The notes: a model not told the origin generated them from the sequence alone. A DNA stretch of 64,000 nt from Pasteurellaceae bacterium Macca (GCA_023101485.1 LVZB01000001.1:1482001-1546000), one strand, 5' to 3'; shown: positions 44,018-53,642, counted from the stretch's first letter. Translations and numbers: made by a program.

Positions 44018-44572
44018 ATGCAACAAATGAATTTACAACGTCGTAGATGGCTATCATTGGGAGGGATTGCCCTCGGTGCAAGTTTATTACCGAGCTCAGT
44101 ATTGGCAATTGTATCAACGCCAAAACCAATGACACTCCGTTTACATAATATTAATACTGGCGATATTGTTGCAGCGCCATTTTCAAGTAGCGGTTTTTCA
44201 AATGCAGCCTTGAAGGACTTGAATCACCTTATGCGTGACCGTTATACGAATCAAGTTAAAACCATTGATCCGAGATTATTTTTAAAACTCACCCAGATCC
44301 AAGCGCGTCTAGGGATGCGTAATTCTGAAATTCAAGTATTAAGTGGTTATCGCTCAGCGCAGACTAATGCAAGAATGAGACGCCATAGCCGTGGTGTAGC
44401 AAGTAATAGCTATCATATTAAAGGAATGGCTGTTGATTTCTTTATTCCGGGTGTTCCTTTAGCAAGAATTAAATCAGTTGCAGAAGGTCTTAGTAATGGC
44501 GGTGTAGGTTATTATCCACGGAGTAATTTTGTCCATGTAGATACTGGTCCTGTTCGTACATGGCGTGGCTAA
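44018..44572 (+). CDS. mepK: Murein endopeptidase MepK (YcbK, DUF882)
   Basis: A 184-residue protein with a twin-arginine signal (QRRRWLSLGGIALGASLLP, cut before IVSTPKP), as in E. coli YcbK. The peptidase_M15-like domain carries the zinc ligands in SNSYHIKGMAVDFF (HxxxxxxD) and FVHVDTG, with a conserved GYRSAQTN. MepK cuts L,D 3-3 crosslinks of peptidoglycan, the product of LdtD, encoded upstream. The AGGAGA site lies 11 bases before the ATG. The 3' end overlaps the possible GTG start of ycbL by 8 bases. Confidence 0.93.
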   Translation: MQQMNLQRRRWLSLGGIALGASLLPSSVLAIVSTPKPMTLRLHNINTGDIVAAPFSSSGFSNAALKDLNHLMRDRYTNQVKTIDPRLFLKLTQIQARLGMRNSEIQVLSGYRSAQTNARMRRHSRGVASNSYHIKGMAVDFFIPGVPLARIKSVAEGLSNGGVGYYPRSNFVHVDTGPVRTWRG

Positions 44573-44588
44573 CAAGCGGTCTTTTTTT

Positions 44589-45239
44589 ATGTTTAATTTG
44601 CAAATTATTCCCGTCAGTGCCTTTCAACAGAATTGTTCTGTGGTGTGGGATAATCAAAAACGTGCAACGATTATTGATGCCGGTGATAATGCCGAGCAGA
44701 TTATTCAGTTTGTTGAAAGCCAGCAGTTGCACGTTGATAAATTGCTGATTACTCATGGTCACCTTGATCATATTATGGCGGTAGATAGACTACGGCACTA
44801 TTTTGGTGTTGAAGTTTATGGTTCTCACCAAGCAGATCAACCTCTCTTTGAGCAACTTCCTCAAATTTGTACCCAATATGGTTTACCTACTGTAGGTTCT
44901 TTTGTACCAGATCATTGGTTAAATGAGGGGGATGAAATTCAAGTAGGGAACTTGGTCTTCCAAATTCGCCATTTACCAGGTCATTCTCCTGGGCATATCG
45001 GCTTTTTTGAGATGCAAAATAAAATTGCTTTTACAGGGGATGTACTATTTAAAAATAGCATTGGGCGAACGGATCTTTACCAAGGCAATTTTGAACAGTT
45101 AATAGACACAATTCGTAGTAAGTTATTCGTTTTAGATGATGATTTTATCATTATGCCAGGGCATGGTGCACACACCACAATCGGGCAAGAAAAACGTGCT
45201 AACCCTTTCCTAAAGATCTCCCATTATGATGAAACTTAA
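44589..45239 (+). CDS. ycbL: Metallo-beta-lactamase fold hydrolase YcbL
   Basis: A 216-residue protein from the ATG at 44589 (MFNLQIIPVSAFQQNCSVVW). An in-frame GTG at 44565 would extend it upstream through a USS. The metallo-hydrolase motifs are THGHLDHI, LPGHSPGHIG, FTGDVLF and MPGHGAHT. Relatives are type II glyoxalase-like enzymes; the natural substrate is not established. The ycbK-ycbL adjacency is conserved in gammaproteobacteria. Its last codons overlap the start of mlaA. Confidence 0.9.
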   Translation: MFNLQIIPVSAFQQNCSVVWDNQKRATIIDAGDNAEQIIQFVESQQLHVDKLLITHGHLDHIMAVDRLRHYFGVEVYGSHQADQPLFEQLPQICTQYGLPTVGSFVPDHWLNEGDEIQVGNLVFQIRHLPGHSPGHIGFFEMQNKIAFTGDVLFKNSIGRTDLYQGNFEQLIDTIRSKLFVLDDDFIIMPGHGAHTTIGQEKRANPFLKISHYDET

Positions 45240-45981
45240 ATCCAGTCTCCTTATGATTAGTGCTGTATTTTTAACAGCCTGTTCCTCCTCTTCCATTGAT
45301 CCTCAAACCGGTATGCGTAAAGATCCCCTTGAAGGTTTTAATCGTGCAATGTGGAAAGTCAATTACGAATACCTAGATCCCTACGTATTAGAGCCTATGG
45401 CAAAAGGTTGGAAAAATTATGTGCCAAGCCCGATACAAACGGGGTTAGTTAATATGGCGAATAACCTTGATGAGCCAGCGAGTTTTGTGAACCGCTTATT
45501 GGAAGGGGAGGGTAAAAAAGCCATGATTCACTTTACCCGTTTCTGGATGAACTCTATCTTTGGTTTAGGTGGTTTAATTGATTTTGCTAGTCTCACCGAT
45601 GATCTTAAATTAGAAACCGATTATCGTGAATTTGGTGATACCCTTGGTACTTATAATGTACCTATCGGGACTTATATAATGTTACCGGGTTATGGCCCTG
45701 CTACACCTCGTCAAGATTTAGGTGGGCTTGTGGATACTACTTATCCAGCACTCTCACTCTTAACAACGCCATGGTCTTTGGCAAAATATGCTGTTCAAGG
45801 TCTGGATGCGCGGGCTAATTTTTTGGGTAAAGATGAGATTCTCAAAAAATCCGCTGACCCTTACATCACTTTCCGAGAAGCCTATTTCCAAAATGTTGAA
45901 TTTAATGTGAAGGACGGTAACGTCGAGAATGACGGCAAAGAAATTTTGTCAGAATCTGAATTGAAAGATATTGACCAATAG
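45226..45981 (+). CDS. mlaA: Phospholipid-binding lipoprotein MlaA (VacJ)
   Basis: A 251-residue outer-membrane lipoprotein with signal MMKLKSSLLMISAVFLTAC (lipobox LTAC). The MlaA family core reads DPLEGFNRAMWKVNYEYLDPYVLEPMAKGWKNYVP, given in parts: DPLEGFNRAMW, YEYLDPYVLEP, GWKNYVPSP. A helix-rich body follows, including NLDEPASFVNRLL and GDTLGTYNVPIGTYIMLPGYGP. MlaA extracts mislocalised phospholipids from the outer leaflet and passes them to the Mla pathway. It overlaps the ycbL end by 14 bases. The transcript ends at the terminator 45988-46022. Confidence 0.96.
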   Translation: MMKLKSSLLMISAVFLTACSSSSIDPQTGMRKDPLEGFNRAMWKVNYEYLDPYVLEPMAKGWKNYVPSPIQTGLVNMANNLDEPASFVNRLLEGEGKKAMIHFTRFWMNSIFGLGGLIDFASLTDDLKLETDYREFGDTLGTYNVPIGTYIMLPGYGPATPRQDLGGLVDTTYPALSLLTTPWSLAKYAVQGLDARANFLGKDEILKKSADPYITFREAYFQNVEFNVKDGNVENDGKEILSESELKDIDQ

Positions 45982-45987
45982 TAAAAG

Positions 45988-46022
45988 AAAAAATCTCCAA
46001 TAATGACATTGGAGATTTTTTT
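45988..46022. terminator. Terminator between mlaA and the YidB-like gene
   Basis: A 14-bp stem, AAAAAATCTCCAAT / ATTGGAGATTTTTT, with a 6-base loop lies between convergent genes. It is suitable in both directions, with a T-rich arm on each strand. Confidence 0.9.
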
Positions 46023-46026
46023 ATAT

Positions 46027-46440
46027 TTAGAAAAGTTTACCTAATACCGCTTTAGCACCTTGTTGTAAAAGGGCGCTGGTATCGAGATTTTTAAGATCAA
46101 ATTCGCCATTTGGGCTTAAGGTATCAACGATTTTTGGTAAATATTCAGCTAATAGGTTTGGTGCTTCTTCTTGTGGAATACCGGCTTCTTGGGCGGCGTT
46201 ATCCACGTTGCTTTTTCCAAAAATATCCAGCACTTGTGAAACGGAAATAGGCAGGTTTTCGCCAGTGCCAATCCATGATTTAACTAACTGCTCTAAGCCA
46301 CCTTGTTGGAATTTCTGCATTAAACCTTCAATGCCCCCTTGGGATTGCAAGAGGTTTTGAATGAGTTGCATGGCTTTGTTTTGTCCTTCGCCACCGCCTA
46401 ATACTGATGAGGCGACTGAACCTAAAATGTTTCCTAACAT
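46027..46440 (-). CDS. YidB family protein (DUF937)
   Basis: A 137-residue protein of the DUF937/YidB family. A short glycine-rich N-terminus (MLGNILGSVASSVLGGGEGQ) is followed by helices AMQLIQNLLQSQGGIEGLMQKF and GLEQLVKSWIGTGENLPIS, with the C-terminal QEEAPNLLAEYLPKIVDTLSP. Function is unknown. It stands alone, convergent with mlaA and upstream of a USS (46483-46492). Confidence 0.85.
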   Translation of the reverse strand: MLGNILGSVASSVLGGGEGQNKAMQLIQNLLQSQGGIEGLMQKFQQGGLEQLVKSWIGTGENLPISVSQVLDIFGKSNVDNAAQEAGIPQEEAPNLLAEYLPKIVDTLSPNGEFDLKNLDTSALLQQGAKAVLGKLF

Positions 46441-46500
46441 AAATTTCTCCTAATGGTGTGGGTAAAAAAACGGGTTAAATTTGACCGCTTGTTTTGGCAT

Positions 46501-47265
46501 TTAGCTCTGCGGGGAAGCTAAAATCTGGCGAACACGGGCTAAATCTTCAGCCGTATCCACGCCAACGGCTGGGGCTTGTTGCGCTAATTCGAGGTGAATT
46601 TTCTCGCCGTACCAAAGCGCTCGAAGCTGTTCAAGGGATTCAAGCTGTTCGAGGTGGCTTGCCTGCCAGCTGACGTAACGTTTAATAAATCCAGCTTTAT
46701 AGGCATAAATGCCAATATGGCGGATGTAGTCATTCTGTTGCACAAAGGTATCCCCACATTCGGGAAAGGCATCACGGGCAAAGGGAATCGGCGCGCGGGA
46801 AAAATAAATCGCCATGCCGTTTTTGTCTGTGATCGCTTTAACAACGTTAGGATTAAACAGCTCTTCTTGTGTGGTGAGTTTCACCCCTAAGGTTGCCATA
46901 TTCACACGATGTTGTGCTAAATTTTGTGCGACTTGCGCCACAATGACAGGGGGAATAAGCGGTTCATCGCCTTGGATATTGACAATAATTTCGTCATCGT
47001 CAATGTGCATTTTTTCAACCACTTCGGCTAAACGTTCTGTGCCTGAGTGATGCTTTTCTGCGGTAAGGCAGACTTCTCCACCAAATTCCGTTACGACATC
47101 GGCAATTTCAGGATGATCCGTTGCCACGATGACACGTTTTGCCCCCGATTGTTGGGCTTTTTCCCAAACGTGCTGAATCATCGGCTTTCCAGCAATCTCT
47201 AAAAGTGGCTTGCGGGGTAAGCGAGTCGAGGCATAACGTGCAGGAATAATCACAATAAATGACAT
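46501..47265 (-). CDS. kdsB: 3-deoxy-manno-octulosonate cytidylyltransferase
   Basis: A 254-residue nucleotidyltransferase. The CTP-binding start is [20 protein letters not shown], followed by [30 protein letters not shown] and [12 protein letters not shown]. It activates Kdo as CMP-Kdo for lipooligosaccharide core assembly. It follows epmC (9-base gap). The usual lpxK-msbA partners of kdsB are not adjacent. Confidence 0.97.
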   Translation of the reverse strand: MSFIVIIPARYASTRLPRKPLLEIAGKPMIQHVWEKAQQSGAKRVIVATDHPEIADVVTEFGGEVCLTAEKHHSGTERLAEVVEKMHIDDDEIIVNIQGDEPLIPPVIVAQVAQNLAQHRVNMATLGVKLTTQEELFNPNVVKAITDKNGMAIYFSRAPIPFARDAFPECGDTFVQQNDYIRHIGIYAYKAGFIKRYVSWQASHLEQLESLEQLRALWYGEKIHLELAQQAPAVGVDTAEDLARVRQILASPQS

Positions 47266-47274
47266 AAAAAACTC

Positions 47275-47841
47275 CTAAATTCGCTCAATATGAAATTGGC
47301 TTAAATCGATATGATCTGCCGTGCCATAAAACTGACTAAGGGCTTGGCGAAGCTGTTCGGCGCGTTTTGGTAAGCCGTGTTGGGCATAATGTTGCACTTG
47401 GGTATAAACAGCTTGTTTAAAGGCACTGTTATCCCCTGCGTTGCCGGTTAAATTATCGGCACTGGCAAAATAGCGAAAGCCAGCAGCGGTGGCGAGAATC
47501 CATTCAATGGCTTGGGGTTTGACTTCGACTTGCTCAAATTCCCGTTGGCGAGCTTCGGAGCGTCCATCAGGTTCATACCAGTAGCCAAAATCTTCTAATT
47601 GACGGCGTTCTTTGCCGGCAACAAGCCAGTGGGAAATTTCATGCAAAGCACTGCTATAAAAGCCATGGGCAAATAAAATGACATGGTAAGGGCGTGTGCT
47701 TTCTACTCCGTTTTCTTCTAAAAAAGCCGGCAAATAGAGTGGATAATCCCCGCCTTTTTCAAGGCGAGTATTAAAACTTTCGTAAAAACATTTATCAAAC
47801 AAGTTGATGAGATCTTCAATGTGATGATTATCTTGATTCAT
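47275..47841 (-). CDS. epmC: Elongation factor P hydroxylase EpmC
   Basis: A 188-residue protein of the YfcM/EpmC family. The metal-binding HExxH-like motif is ALHEISHWLVAGKERR, followed by DFGYWYEPDGRSEARQREFEQVE. EpmC hydroxylates the beta-lysylated lysine of EF-P. The substrate protein and the EpmA/EpmB genes are outside the window. It lies between the nitroreductase gene (5-base gap) and kdsB on the same strand, probably one transcript. Confidence 0.92.
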   Translation of the reverse strand: MNQDNHHIEDLINLFDKCFYESFNTRLEKGGDYPLYLPAFLEENGVESTRPYHVILFAHGFYSSALHEISHWLVAGKERRQLEDFGYWYEPDGRSEARQREFEQVEVKPQAIEWILATAAGFRYFASADNLTGNAGDNSAFKQAVYTQVQHYAQHGLPKRAEQLRQALSQFYGTADHIDLSQFHIERI

Positions 47842-47846
47842 AATAA

Positions 47847-48410
47847 TTAACGGAGGTAGCTAATAAAAGAGGAGATGTCTTCTGGGTGGCGTGCAAGGGT
47901 AATTTGCTCCCCTTCCTGTGGTGAGCCAACGAACACTAAGGCAATAATTTGATCGTGTTCACGGCACCCAAATGCTTGGCGAAGAGCAGTGCCATTTACC
48001 CATTTATTGGTAATCCAACGGGTTTCAAAGCCTAATGAGTTGGCAGCGAGTTGCATACCATAAGTTGCACAGCCTGCGGTTACGATCTGCTCCCACTCGG
48101 GTACTTTGGCGAGATTCGGCTCAATTTTCGCTACAACACCAATCACAAGGGGCGCGTTTTGGCTGATTTTTTGTGCTTTCTTTAAACCTTCTTCGCCGAG
48201 GTTAAATTCTGCTACACAAGCGGTCAAATATTCGGCAAATTTTGTCATGGCAGATTGTTCAATGACAACAAAATGGTAAGGCTTTAAATGCCCGTGGTCA
48301 GGGGCGCGTAGCCCCGCTTGTAAAATGGCATTTAACTGCTCTGCATTTGGGGCGAGAGTGCCATATTTTTTACTTGAACGACGGCAATGTAGTAGGGTTA
48401 AGGTATCCAT
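47847..48410 (-). CDS. NAD(P)H nitroreductase YdjA-like
   Basis: A 187-residue protein from the ATG at 48410 (MDTLTLLHCRRSSKKYG); a start at 48419 or 48455 in the same frame is possible. It is a compact member of the nitroreductase fold. Flavin-contact segments are RRSSKKYG, LRAPDHGHLKPYHFVVIE and EQIVTAGCATYGMQLAANSLG. It resembles E. coli YdjA, a minimal nitroreductase with unknown physiological substrate. A USS lies in its coding region (48216-48225). It heads the group with epmC and kdsB. Confidence 0.87.
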   Translation of the reverse strand: MDTLTLLHCRRSSKKYGTLAPNAEQLNAILQAGLRAPDHGHLKPYHFVVIEQSAMTKFAEYLTACVAEFNLGEEGLKKAQKISQNAPLVIGVVAKIEPNLAKVPEWEQIVTAGCATYGMQLAANSLGFETRWITNKWVNGTALRQAFGCREHDQIIALVFVGSPQEGEQITLARHPEDISSFISYLR

Positions 48411-48521
48411 GGATAGCATTTTCTCTTCGACAAAAAATTCCCGAAAGAATAGCATATTTTGTTAAATTTCGCCTGAATTTATGGTAGCTTAGCCACTTAT
48501 TTTCAGCGTGAAGGAACTACT

Positions 48522-50387
48522 ATGCTTGCCTTATTTAAGACGATTTATCGCATTTTTCGTTGTATCCGAGAATTTGTGATGAGCCTGTTTTTTATTCTAT
48601 TCGTCCTGGTTTGCTTTGCTATTACGAGCTTAATTGCAACGAGTGAAACTAAAGAGAAAACGCCTTTTTCAGCCTTTGAAAAGGGGGCGTTAAGGCTTAA
48701 TTTAGACGGTTATCTTGCCGATAACCGGGATAATTTAAGTGATGTACATCGTTTATTACAAAGTGAGTTAGGGCGAAGTGAATCACTCAAAATTTCCACC
48801 TTTGATGTCTTGTGGGCGTTAGATAATGCAAAAGAAGATCCGAAAATCACTGGTCTTGTGCTGGATCTCAATTATTTTGAGGGGGGCGATCTGCCGTCGT
48901 TACAAGCCATCGGCAGTGCGATTTTGCGTTTTAAACAGGCGAATAAGCCCGTCATTGCGGTGGGGGAATCTTTTAGTCAGAAGCAATATTACCTTGCCAG
49001 TTATGCCGATAAGATTTACCTCAATAAAGCCGGCTTTGTGGATCTCCACGGATTAAATTATTCTAACCTCTATTTCAAAGACCTCTTAGACAAGTTAGAA
49101 GCCCAACCGCATATTTTCCGCGTGGGGACTTATAAATCCGCTGTTGAGCCATTTCTACGCAATGATATGTCCCCCGAAGCGCGCCAAAATGCGCAACTTT
49201 GGTTAAACCAAATGTGGGGGAGCTTCCGTCAAGATATTGCAAAAAATCGCCAGATTAAGGCAGAAAATGTGCTACCTGATACCCCGCAGTTATTAGCTCA
49301 ATATAAAGCAGTGAAGGGCGATGATGCACAATATGCCCTAAAACAGCAACTCGTCACCCATTTAAGCACCCCAACAGAGATGGAAGAGGCTTTGGTGGCA
49401 GTTTTTGGGGAAGATGATGAGGGCGATTATCAACATATTGGGTGGGAAGACTATGCTGATAGTTTATCCGACCGCTTTCATGTTCGAGCGAAACATAAAA
49501 TTGCGGTGATTAACGTTGAAGGGGCGATTGTGTTAGGCGAAAGTGATGAGGGCAATGCGGGGAGTGATACCGTCGTGTCCGCCCTTCGCCAAGCTCGGGA
49601 AGATGAAGATGTTTATGGCGTGATTTTACGCATTAACAGCCCCGGTGGCAGTGCCATGGCATCGGAGATTATTCGCCAAGAGGTTGAAGCCTTGCAACAA
49701 GCGGGCATTCCCGTGGTTGCCTCAATGGGGGGAATGGCGGCGTCGGGAGGATATTGGATTGCCGCAACGAGTGATAAAATTATCGCCAGCCCAACCACGC
49801 TAACCGGATCGATTGGGATTTTCGGACTTGCAGTGACTTTCGAGAAAACGGCAGGAAAACTCGGTATCCACGAAGACGGTATTTTTACCTCAGAATTGGC
49901 TCAAAACTCGAATTTGAAAGCCCTATCAAAAACGCAGAGTGAGTTATTACAAATTAGTATTGAAAATGGCTATGAGCGTTTTTTAGAGCTGGTGAGTAAA
50001 GGGCGTAATATGCCGAAATCAGCCGTAGATAAAATTGCCCAAGGGCAAGTATGGCTTGGGGAAGAGGCCTTGAAGCATGGCTTGGTGGATAAACTTGGCG
50101 GCTTCCTCATGGCTTATCGCACCCTAGCGGATGAAATCAATGCACAACGTAAGCAAGCAGGCAAGGAAGAAATTGCCAACTTTGCACTAGAATGGATTGC
50201 CGAAGAAGAGGATTCTTTCTTTGGGCAATTTATGCGAGGGGTGAAACGTAAAGCCCAATTACAACTGGCGACTTGGTTTGATCTGCCGTTACTGAATGTG
50301 GCAAGAAAGCCGGTGGAGCAGCTTTCTCAATTTAATGATCCAAAATCGCGTTATCTCTATTGCTTAAATTGTGGGGAGATTAAGTAG
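48522..50387 (+). CDS. sppA: Signal peptide peptidase SppA, 67K type
   Basis: A 621-residue inner-membrane protease. The N-terminal anchor is FVMSLFFILFVLVCFAITSLI (residues about 17-37). It contains two tandem S49 domains, as in E. coli SppA. The catalytic Lys lies in GTYKSAVEPFLRND, and the catalytic Ser in MGGMAASGGYWIAATSD. It digests signal peptides after cleavage by leader peptidase. The GAAGGA site lies 7 bases before the ATG. A terminator hairpin follows about 80 bases beyond the stop. Confidence 0.96.
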   Translation: MLALFKTIYRIFRCIREFVMSLFFILFVLVCFAITSLIATSETKEKTPFSAFEKGALRLNLDGYLADNRDNLSDVHRLLQSELGRSESLKISTFDVLWALDNAKEDPKITGLVLDLNYFEGGDLPSLQAIGSAILRFKQANKPVIAVGESFSQKQYYLASYADKIYLNKAGFVDLHGLNYSNLYFKDLLDKLEAQPHIFRVGTYKSAVEPFLRNDMSPEARQNAQLWLNQMWGSFRQDIAKNRQIKAENVLPDTPQLLAQYKAVKGDDAQYALKQQLVTHLSTPTEMEEALVAVFGEDDEGDYQHIGWEDYADSLSDRFHVRAKHKIAVINVEGAIVLGESDEGNAGSDTVVSALRQAREDEDVYGVILRINSPGGSAMASEIIRQEVEALQQAGIPVVASMGGMAASGGYWIAATSDKIIASPTTLTGSIGIFGLAVTFEKTAGKLGIHEDGIFTSELAQNSNLKALSKTQSELLQISIENGYERFLELVSKGRNMPKSAVDKIAQGQVWLGEEALKHGLVDKLGGFLMAYRTLADEINAQRKQAGKEEIANFALEWIAEEEDSFFGQFMRGVKRKAQLQLATWFDLPLLNVARKPVEQLSQFNDPKSRYLYCLNCGEIK

Positions 50388-50724
50388 CTTAACAAGCGGT
50401 CGAATTTACATCACTTTTTGTTAATGTGATTTAATTTTGAATTTAACAATCAGACGTAAGATTAAGCACGGGAGTTGATATTACATCGGCTCCCGTCTTT
50501 CTTTTCAAAAATTCATAGCTTGCTTTTGAATATAAGTGATAAAAGTGCGTGCTTAAATAGATTGGTGGCGAGTTTAATTTTTGGAAGTTGGGCCGTGGCT
50601 TTATTTGATTATGAACAAGAATTTTTTCTTTGACAGAAAGCACTGTAAATCCCGTGGGGGAGATACCTTTCTTGAGGAACTTTTGCTAGAATGTAGGCGA
50701 TTTTTTCACACTGCAAACATCACT
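50388..50724. other. Gene-poor region between sppA and pgsA
   Basis: It contains a USS (50392-50401), a short hairpin near 50410-50435, the terminator 50468-50507, and an extended -10 like TGCTAGAAT (50683-50691) that could drive pgsA. Reading frames seen on both strands (for example 50443-50643 minus) have no recognisable similarity or ribosome site. Confidence 0.6.
50468..50507 (+). terminator. Terminator downstream of sppA
   Basis: A 7-bp stem, ACGGGAG / CTCCCGT, with a 15-base loop is followed by CTTTCTTTTC. Confidence 0.68.
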
Positions 50725-51270
50725 ATGAAACTCAATATTCCCACCTATTTAACTATTTTTCGGGTCGCGTTGATTCCGCTGTTTATTCTTGCTTTCTATT
50801 TACCGACAAGTTATTCCCCTGAAATTGCTACGTTAATTTTTTTTATTGCCTCGATGACAGATCTCTTTGACGGCTATTTAGCCCGAAAATGGAATCAAAC
50901 TACCCGCCTTGGCGCGTTTCTTGATCCAGTAGCAGATAAAGTCTTAGTGGCAGTGGCGTTAGTTTCGGTGGTGGAGTATTACCATACATGGTGGATTAGC
51001 ATTCCTGCTGCTATTATGATTGCCCGTGAAATTATTATCTCCGCTTTGCGAGAATGGATGGCAGAAATCGGCGAGCGAGCCAATGTGGCAGTGTCTATGT
51101 GGGGAAAAGTGAAAACGACAGCACAAATGCTTGCGCTGGGGGGGCTACTGTGGCGACAAAGCCAGTTAATGGAAATTCTTGCCTTTATTTTGTTGTATGT
51201 GGCGGTGATCTTAACCATTTGGTCGATGTTGCAATACCTTAAAGCCTCAAAGCAGAGTTTGTTGAAATAA
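50725..51270 (+). CDS. pgsA: CDP-diacylglycerol--glycerol-3-phosphate 3-phosphatidyltransferase
   Basis: A 181-residue membrane enzyme from the ATG at 50725 ([19 protein letters not shown]); the upstream in-frame extension is not family-like. The CDP-alcohol phosphotransferase signature is [27 protein letters not shown] (D-G-x2-A-R-x8-G-x3-D-x3-D; read here in parts [16 protein letters not shown]). It makes phosphatidylglycerol phosphate from CDP-diacylglycerol. Four to five membrane helices follow. A terminator lies directly downstream. Confidence 0.96.
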   Translation: MKLNIPTYLTIFRVALIPLFILAFYLPTSYSPEIATLIFFIASMTDLFDGYLARKWNQTTRLGAFLDPVADKVLVAVALVSVVEYYHTWWISIPAAIMIAREIIISALREWMAEIGERANVAVSMWGKVKTTAQMLALGGLLWRQSQLMEILAFILLYVAVILTIWSMLQYLKASKQSLLK

Positions 51271-51289
51271 GCTAAAAAGAGAAGAACAT

Positions 51290-51320
51290 AAACCCCGTGA
51301 ATCATTTCGCGGGGTTTTTT
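51290..51320 (+). terminator. Terminator of pgsA
   Basis: A 7-bp stem, AACCCCG / CGGGGTT, with a 12-base loop is followed by TTTTGTTTT. Confidence 0.85.
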
Positions 51321-51411
51321 GTTTTCATGATTTGGTAAAAGAATTTCAACTTTCAGTTAAGAAAAAAGCAAACAAGACGGCTTTTACATTGACTTTATTG
51401 ATTAATATCAA

Positions 51412-51430
51412 GATAATAAGAATTATTCTC
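51412..51430. promoter_or_regulatory. Fur box upstream of the TonB-dependent receptor gene
   Basis: GATAATAAGAATTATTCTC matches the 19-base Fur consensus GATAATGATAATCATTATC in most positions. It lies 24 bases upstream of the receptor start, so iron repression of the haem receptor gene is likely. Confidence 0.75.
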
Positions 51431-51453
51431 AATAATGTTAAAGGATATTTATT

Positions 51454-53613
51454 ATGAAAAGCCCCATTTTTTTGAAATCCACGCTGACTATGGCAGTGGC
51501 TTTTGCTATCAGTAGCCAATATGTACTTGCCGATGAAGATAAATTAAATGAAATCAAAGTCGTTGGAAGCGATACTTCACTTTCTGATGAAGTCGGTATG
51601 AAAAAGATCCAGCAACGCAATCCAAGCACAATCAAAGAATTATTTGCGGATTCACTGGATGTTTCTGTTAATGATTTACAACGCACGCGTTCTGGGAATG
51701 AAGGGATCAATGTTCGTGGTCTGCAAGGCAATCGTGTAGGAATGAGCGTTGATGGGATTTCACTCCCAGAAGCCCAAGAGAGTAAATTATTTGCTCAAAC
51801 AGGGATCGATTTTGGGCGTGGTAACTTTATTGAGCCAACAGCATTACAATCTGCACAAGTTACCCGTTCTGGCTCAGCCACAGGATTATCTGCAAGTGTT
51901 GATTTCCGCACCCTTGAACCAAGCGATATTTTAAAAAATCGACCGCTTGCAGGTTTTGTTGCAACAGGTTATCACAGTGTAGATAAATCTACTTTTGGCA
52001 CGGTTGGTTTTGCTGCACAAAATGCAAAATATCAAGGGCTATTATTGACGAATTATCGCAAAGGTAATGAAACAAAAACACAAGGTAATGTTGGGGGCAT
52101 TGGTGCGACTCGTACAGAAGCTGATCCTGCTAGCCATAAAGGCGGTTATGTATTAGTAAAAAATTATGTTCAAGCGAATGAAAATCATCGTGTAGGTTTA
52201 GTGTTTGAGCATTTTCAACGTAAGATTGATACCAATAAACTTTCTTCGATTGGGCAAGCAACTAGCCATCAAGCTCGTAATAATATCCTATCCGATAACA
52301 CCTTTGATCAGAATAGCCGAAACCGTATTTCACTTTCTCATCATTACAGCAAAGACAATTTAGAGATTAAAACAACCGCTTATTATCAAGGAACAGAAAC
52401 ACAAAACTACCGTGCTCGCCAAATTCAACAAGGTAATATGTTAAATGTACGTAGCGACAGTGCGATGAATAAAGAAAAAGCCTATGGTTTGCGTACTGAT
52501 GTTGCTCATTATCTGGAAGGAAATATCATTCAAGTATTACGTTATGGTTTAAATGCAAGTTATAAAGATTTAACCAATCAACTCGTTTCTACTGCTCGAA
52601 ATCCGAAGCCTTCTGCGGATACGAAACAAACCACAATTAACGCCTATGTGGAAGATGAAATCACCTTAGGCAAAGTGAGTTTAACCCCACATCTTGGTGT
52701 GGTGCATTACCGTTTAAATCCAAGTGATGCAAACGGTTATGTTCAACGGGCATCGCATCTTGCTCCCATTCAAAAACAGCGTGATACGCAATTTTTACCT
52801 AAATTTACAGCACTTTGGCATATAGCAGATGAATTTAAACCCTACGCTCAGTATTCTCGTGGTTTTAAAGCCCCATCAGCTCAGCAATTAACCACCTCAT
52901 TTGGTAATTCAGGACGGGGCTATAACTATTCGATTGTCGGTAATCCAAGATTAAAACCAGAAACCGCAGATAATATTGAGCTGGGTTTTAAAGGTAAAAG
53001 TGAAACGTTATCTTACCGTGTAGCGGGGTTCTATAATCGTTATCGTCACTTTATTGATTACAGAGTATTAAGCCCATTCCCAAATATGAATATTCAATAT
53101 GACAATATTGCAAAAGCGAAAATTTATGGTGTTGAAGCAGACGCAAAATGGCAATTTTATGGTGATTTCAGTGTAAATGGTGGTGTGGCATATAGTCGTG
53201 GTCGTGCAACAGATGATAACGGCACTCAAAAACCAATTAACACTATTCAACCCTTAAAATTAAAAGCAGGTTTTGCTTATGATAGCGAAATGTGGGGGGC
53301 GAATGCCACTTTCACTTATGTGCGTGGTAAAGCGAATAAAGATATTGATGGCACAATGTATAACCCAAGTGAAAGCTATAATCTAGTCGATTTTGGTCTG
53401 TATTATAAACCAATCAAAGATCTTACACTTTCTGTGGGGCTATATAATGCGTTTAATAAGAAATATTGGAACTGGGCAGATATTTCGCACTTTGCAGGGC
53501 GAGATAACCAAAATGCAAGTTACGACCGCAGTGTTGGCATTTCGCCTATGAATGCAGATGCTTATACCGCACCGGGACGACATTTTAATGTCGGCTTACG
53601 TTATGAATTCTAA
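51454..53613 (+). CDS. TonB-dependent heme/hemoglobin receptor (HemR/HmuR type)
   Basis: A 719-residue outer-membrane receptor with signal MKSPIFLKSTLTMAVAFAIS (cut near VLADEDK). The TonB-box and plug region is DEDKLNEIKVVGSD...RTRSGNEGINVRGLQGNRVGM. The beta-barrel ends with the aromatic NVGLRYEF. The signature region near residue 470 is GFKAPSAQQL followed by YNYSIVGNPRLKPETADNIE, related to the FRAP and NPNL motifs of haem receptors. With the hmuTUV importer convergent downstream and a Fur box upstream, haem is the most likely ligand; a siderophore cannot be excluded from sequence alone. Confidence 0.87.
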   Translation: MKSPIFLKSTLTMAVAFAISSQYVLADEDKLNEIKVVGSDTSLSDEVGMKKIQQRNPSTIKELFADSLDVSVNDLQRTRSGNEGINVRGLQGNRVGMSVDGISLPEAQESKLFAQTGIDFGRGNFIEPTALQSAQVTRSGSATGLSASVDFRTLEPSDILKNRPLAGFVATGYHSVDKSTFGTVGFAAQNAKYQGLLLTNYRKGNETKTQGNVGGIGATRTEADPASHKGGYVLVKNYVQANENHRVGLVFEHFQRKIDTNKLSSIGQATSHQARNNILSDNTFDQNSRNRISLSHHYSKDNLEIKTTAYYQGTETQNYRARQIQQGNMLNVRSDSAMNKEKAYGLRTDVAHYLEGNIIQVLRYGLNASYKDLTNQLVSTARNPKPSADTKQTTINAYVEDEITLGKVSLTPHLGVVHYRLNPSDANGYVQRASHLAPIQKQRDTQFLPKFTALWHIADEFKPYAQYSRGFKAPSAQQLTTSFGNSGRGYNYSIVGNPRLKPETADNIELGFKGKSETLSYRVAGFYNRYRHFIDYRVLSPFPNMNIQYDNIAKAKIYGVEADAKWQFYGDFSVNGGVAYSRGRATDDNGTQKPINTIQPLKLKAGFAYDSEMWGANATFTYVRGKANKDIDGTMYNPSESYNLVDFGLYYKPIKDLTLSVGLYNAFNKKYWNWADISHFAGRDNQNASYDRSVGISPMNADAYTAPGRHFNVGLRYEF

Positions 53614-53642
53614 TTAATAAATCTAATCAGATGTTGGCTAAT

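Noticed and set aside
50443-50643. A 66-residue minus-strand reading frame between sppA and pgsA
   Set aside because: It overlaps the terminator 50468-50507, has no ribosome site and no recognisable similarity.
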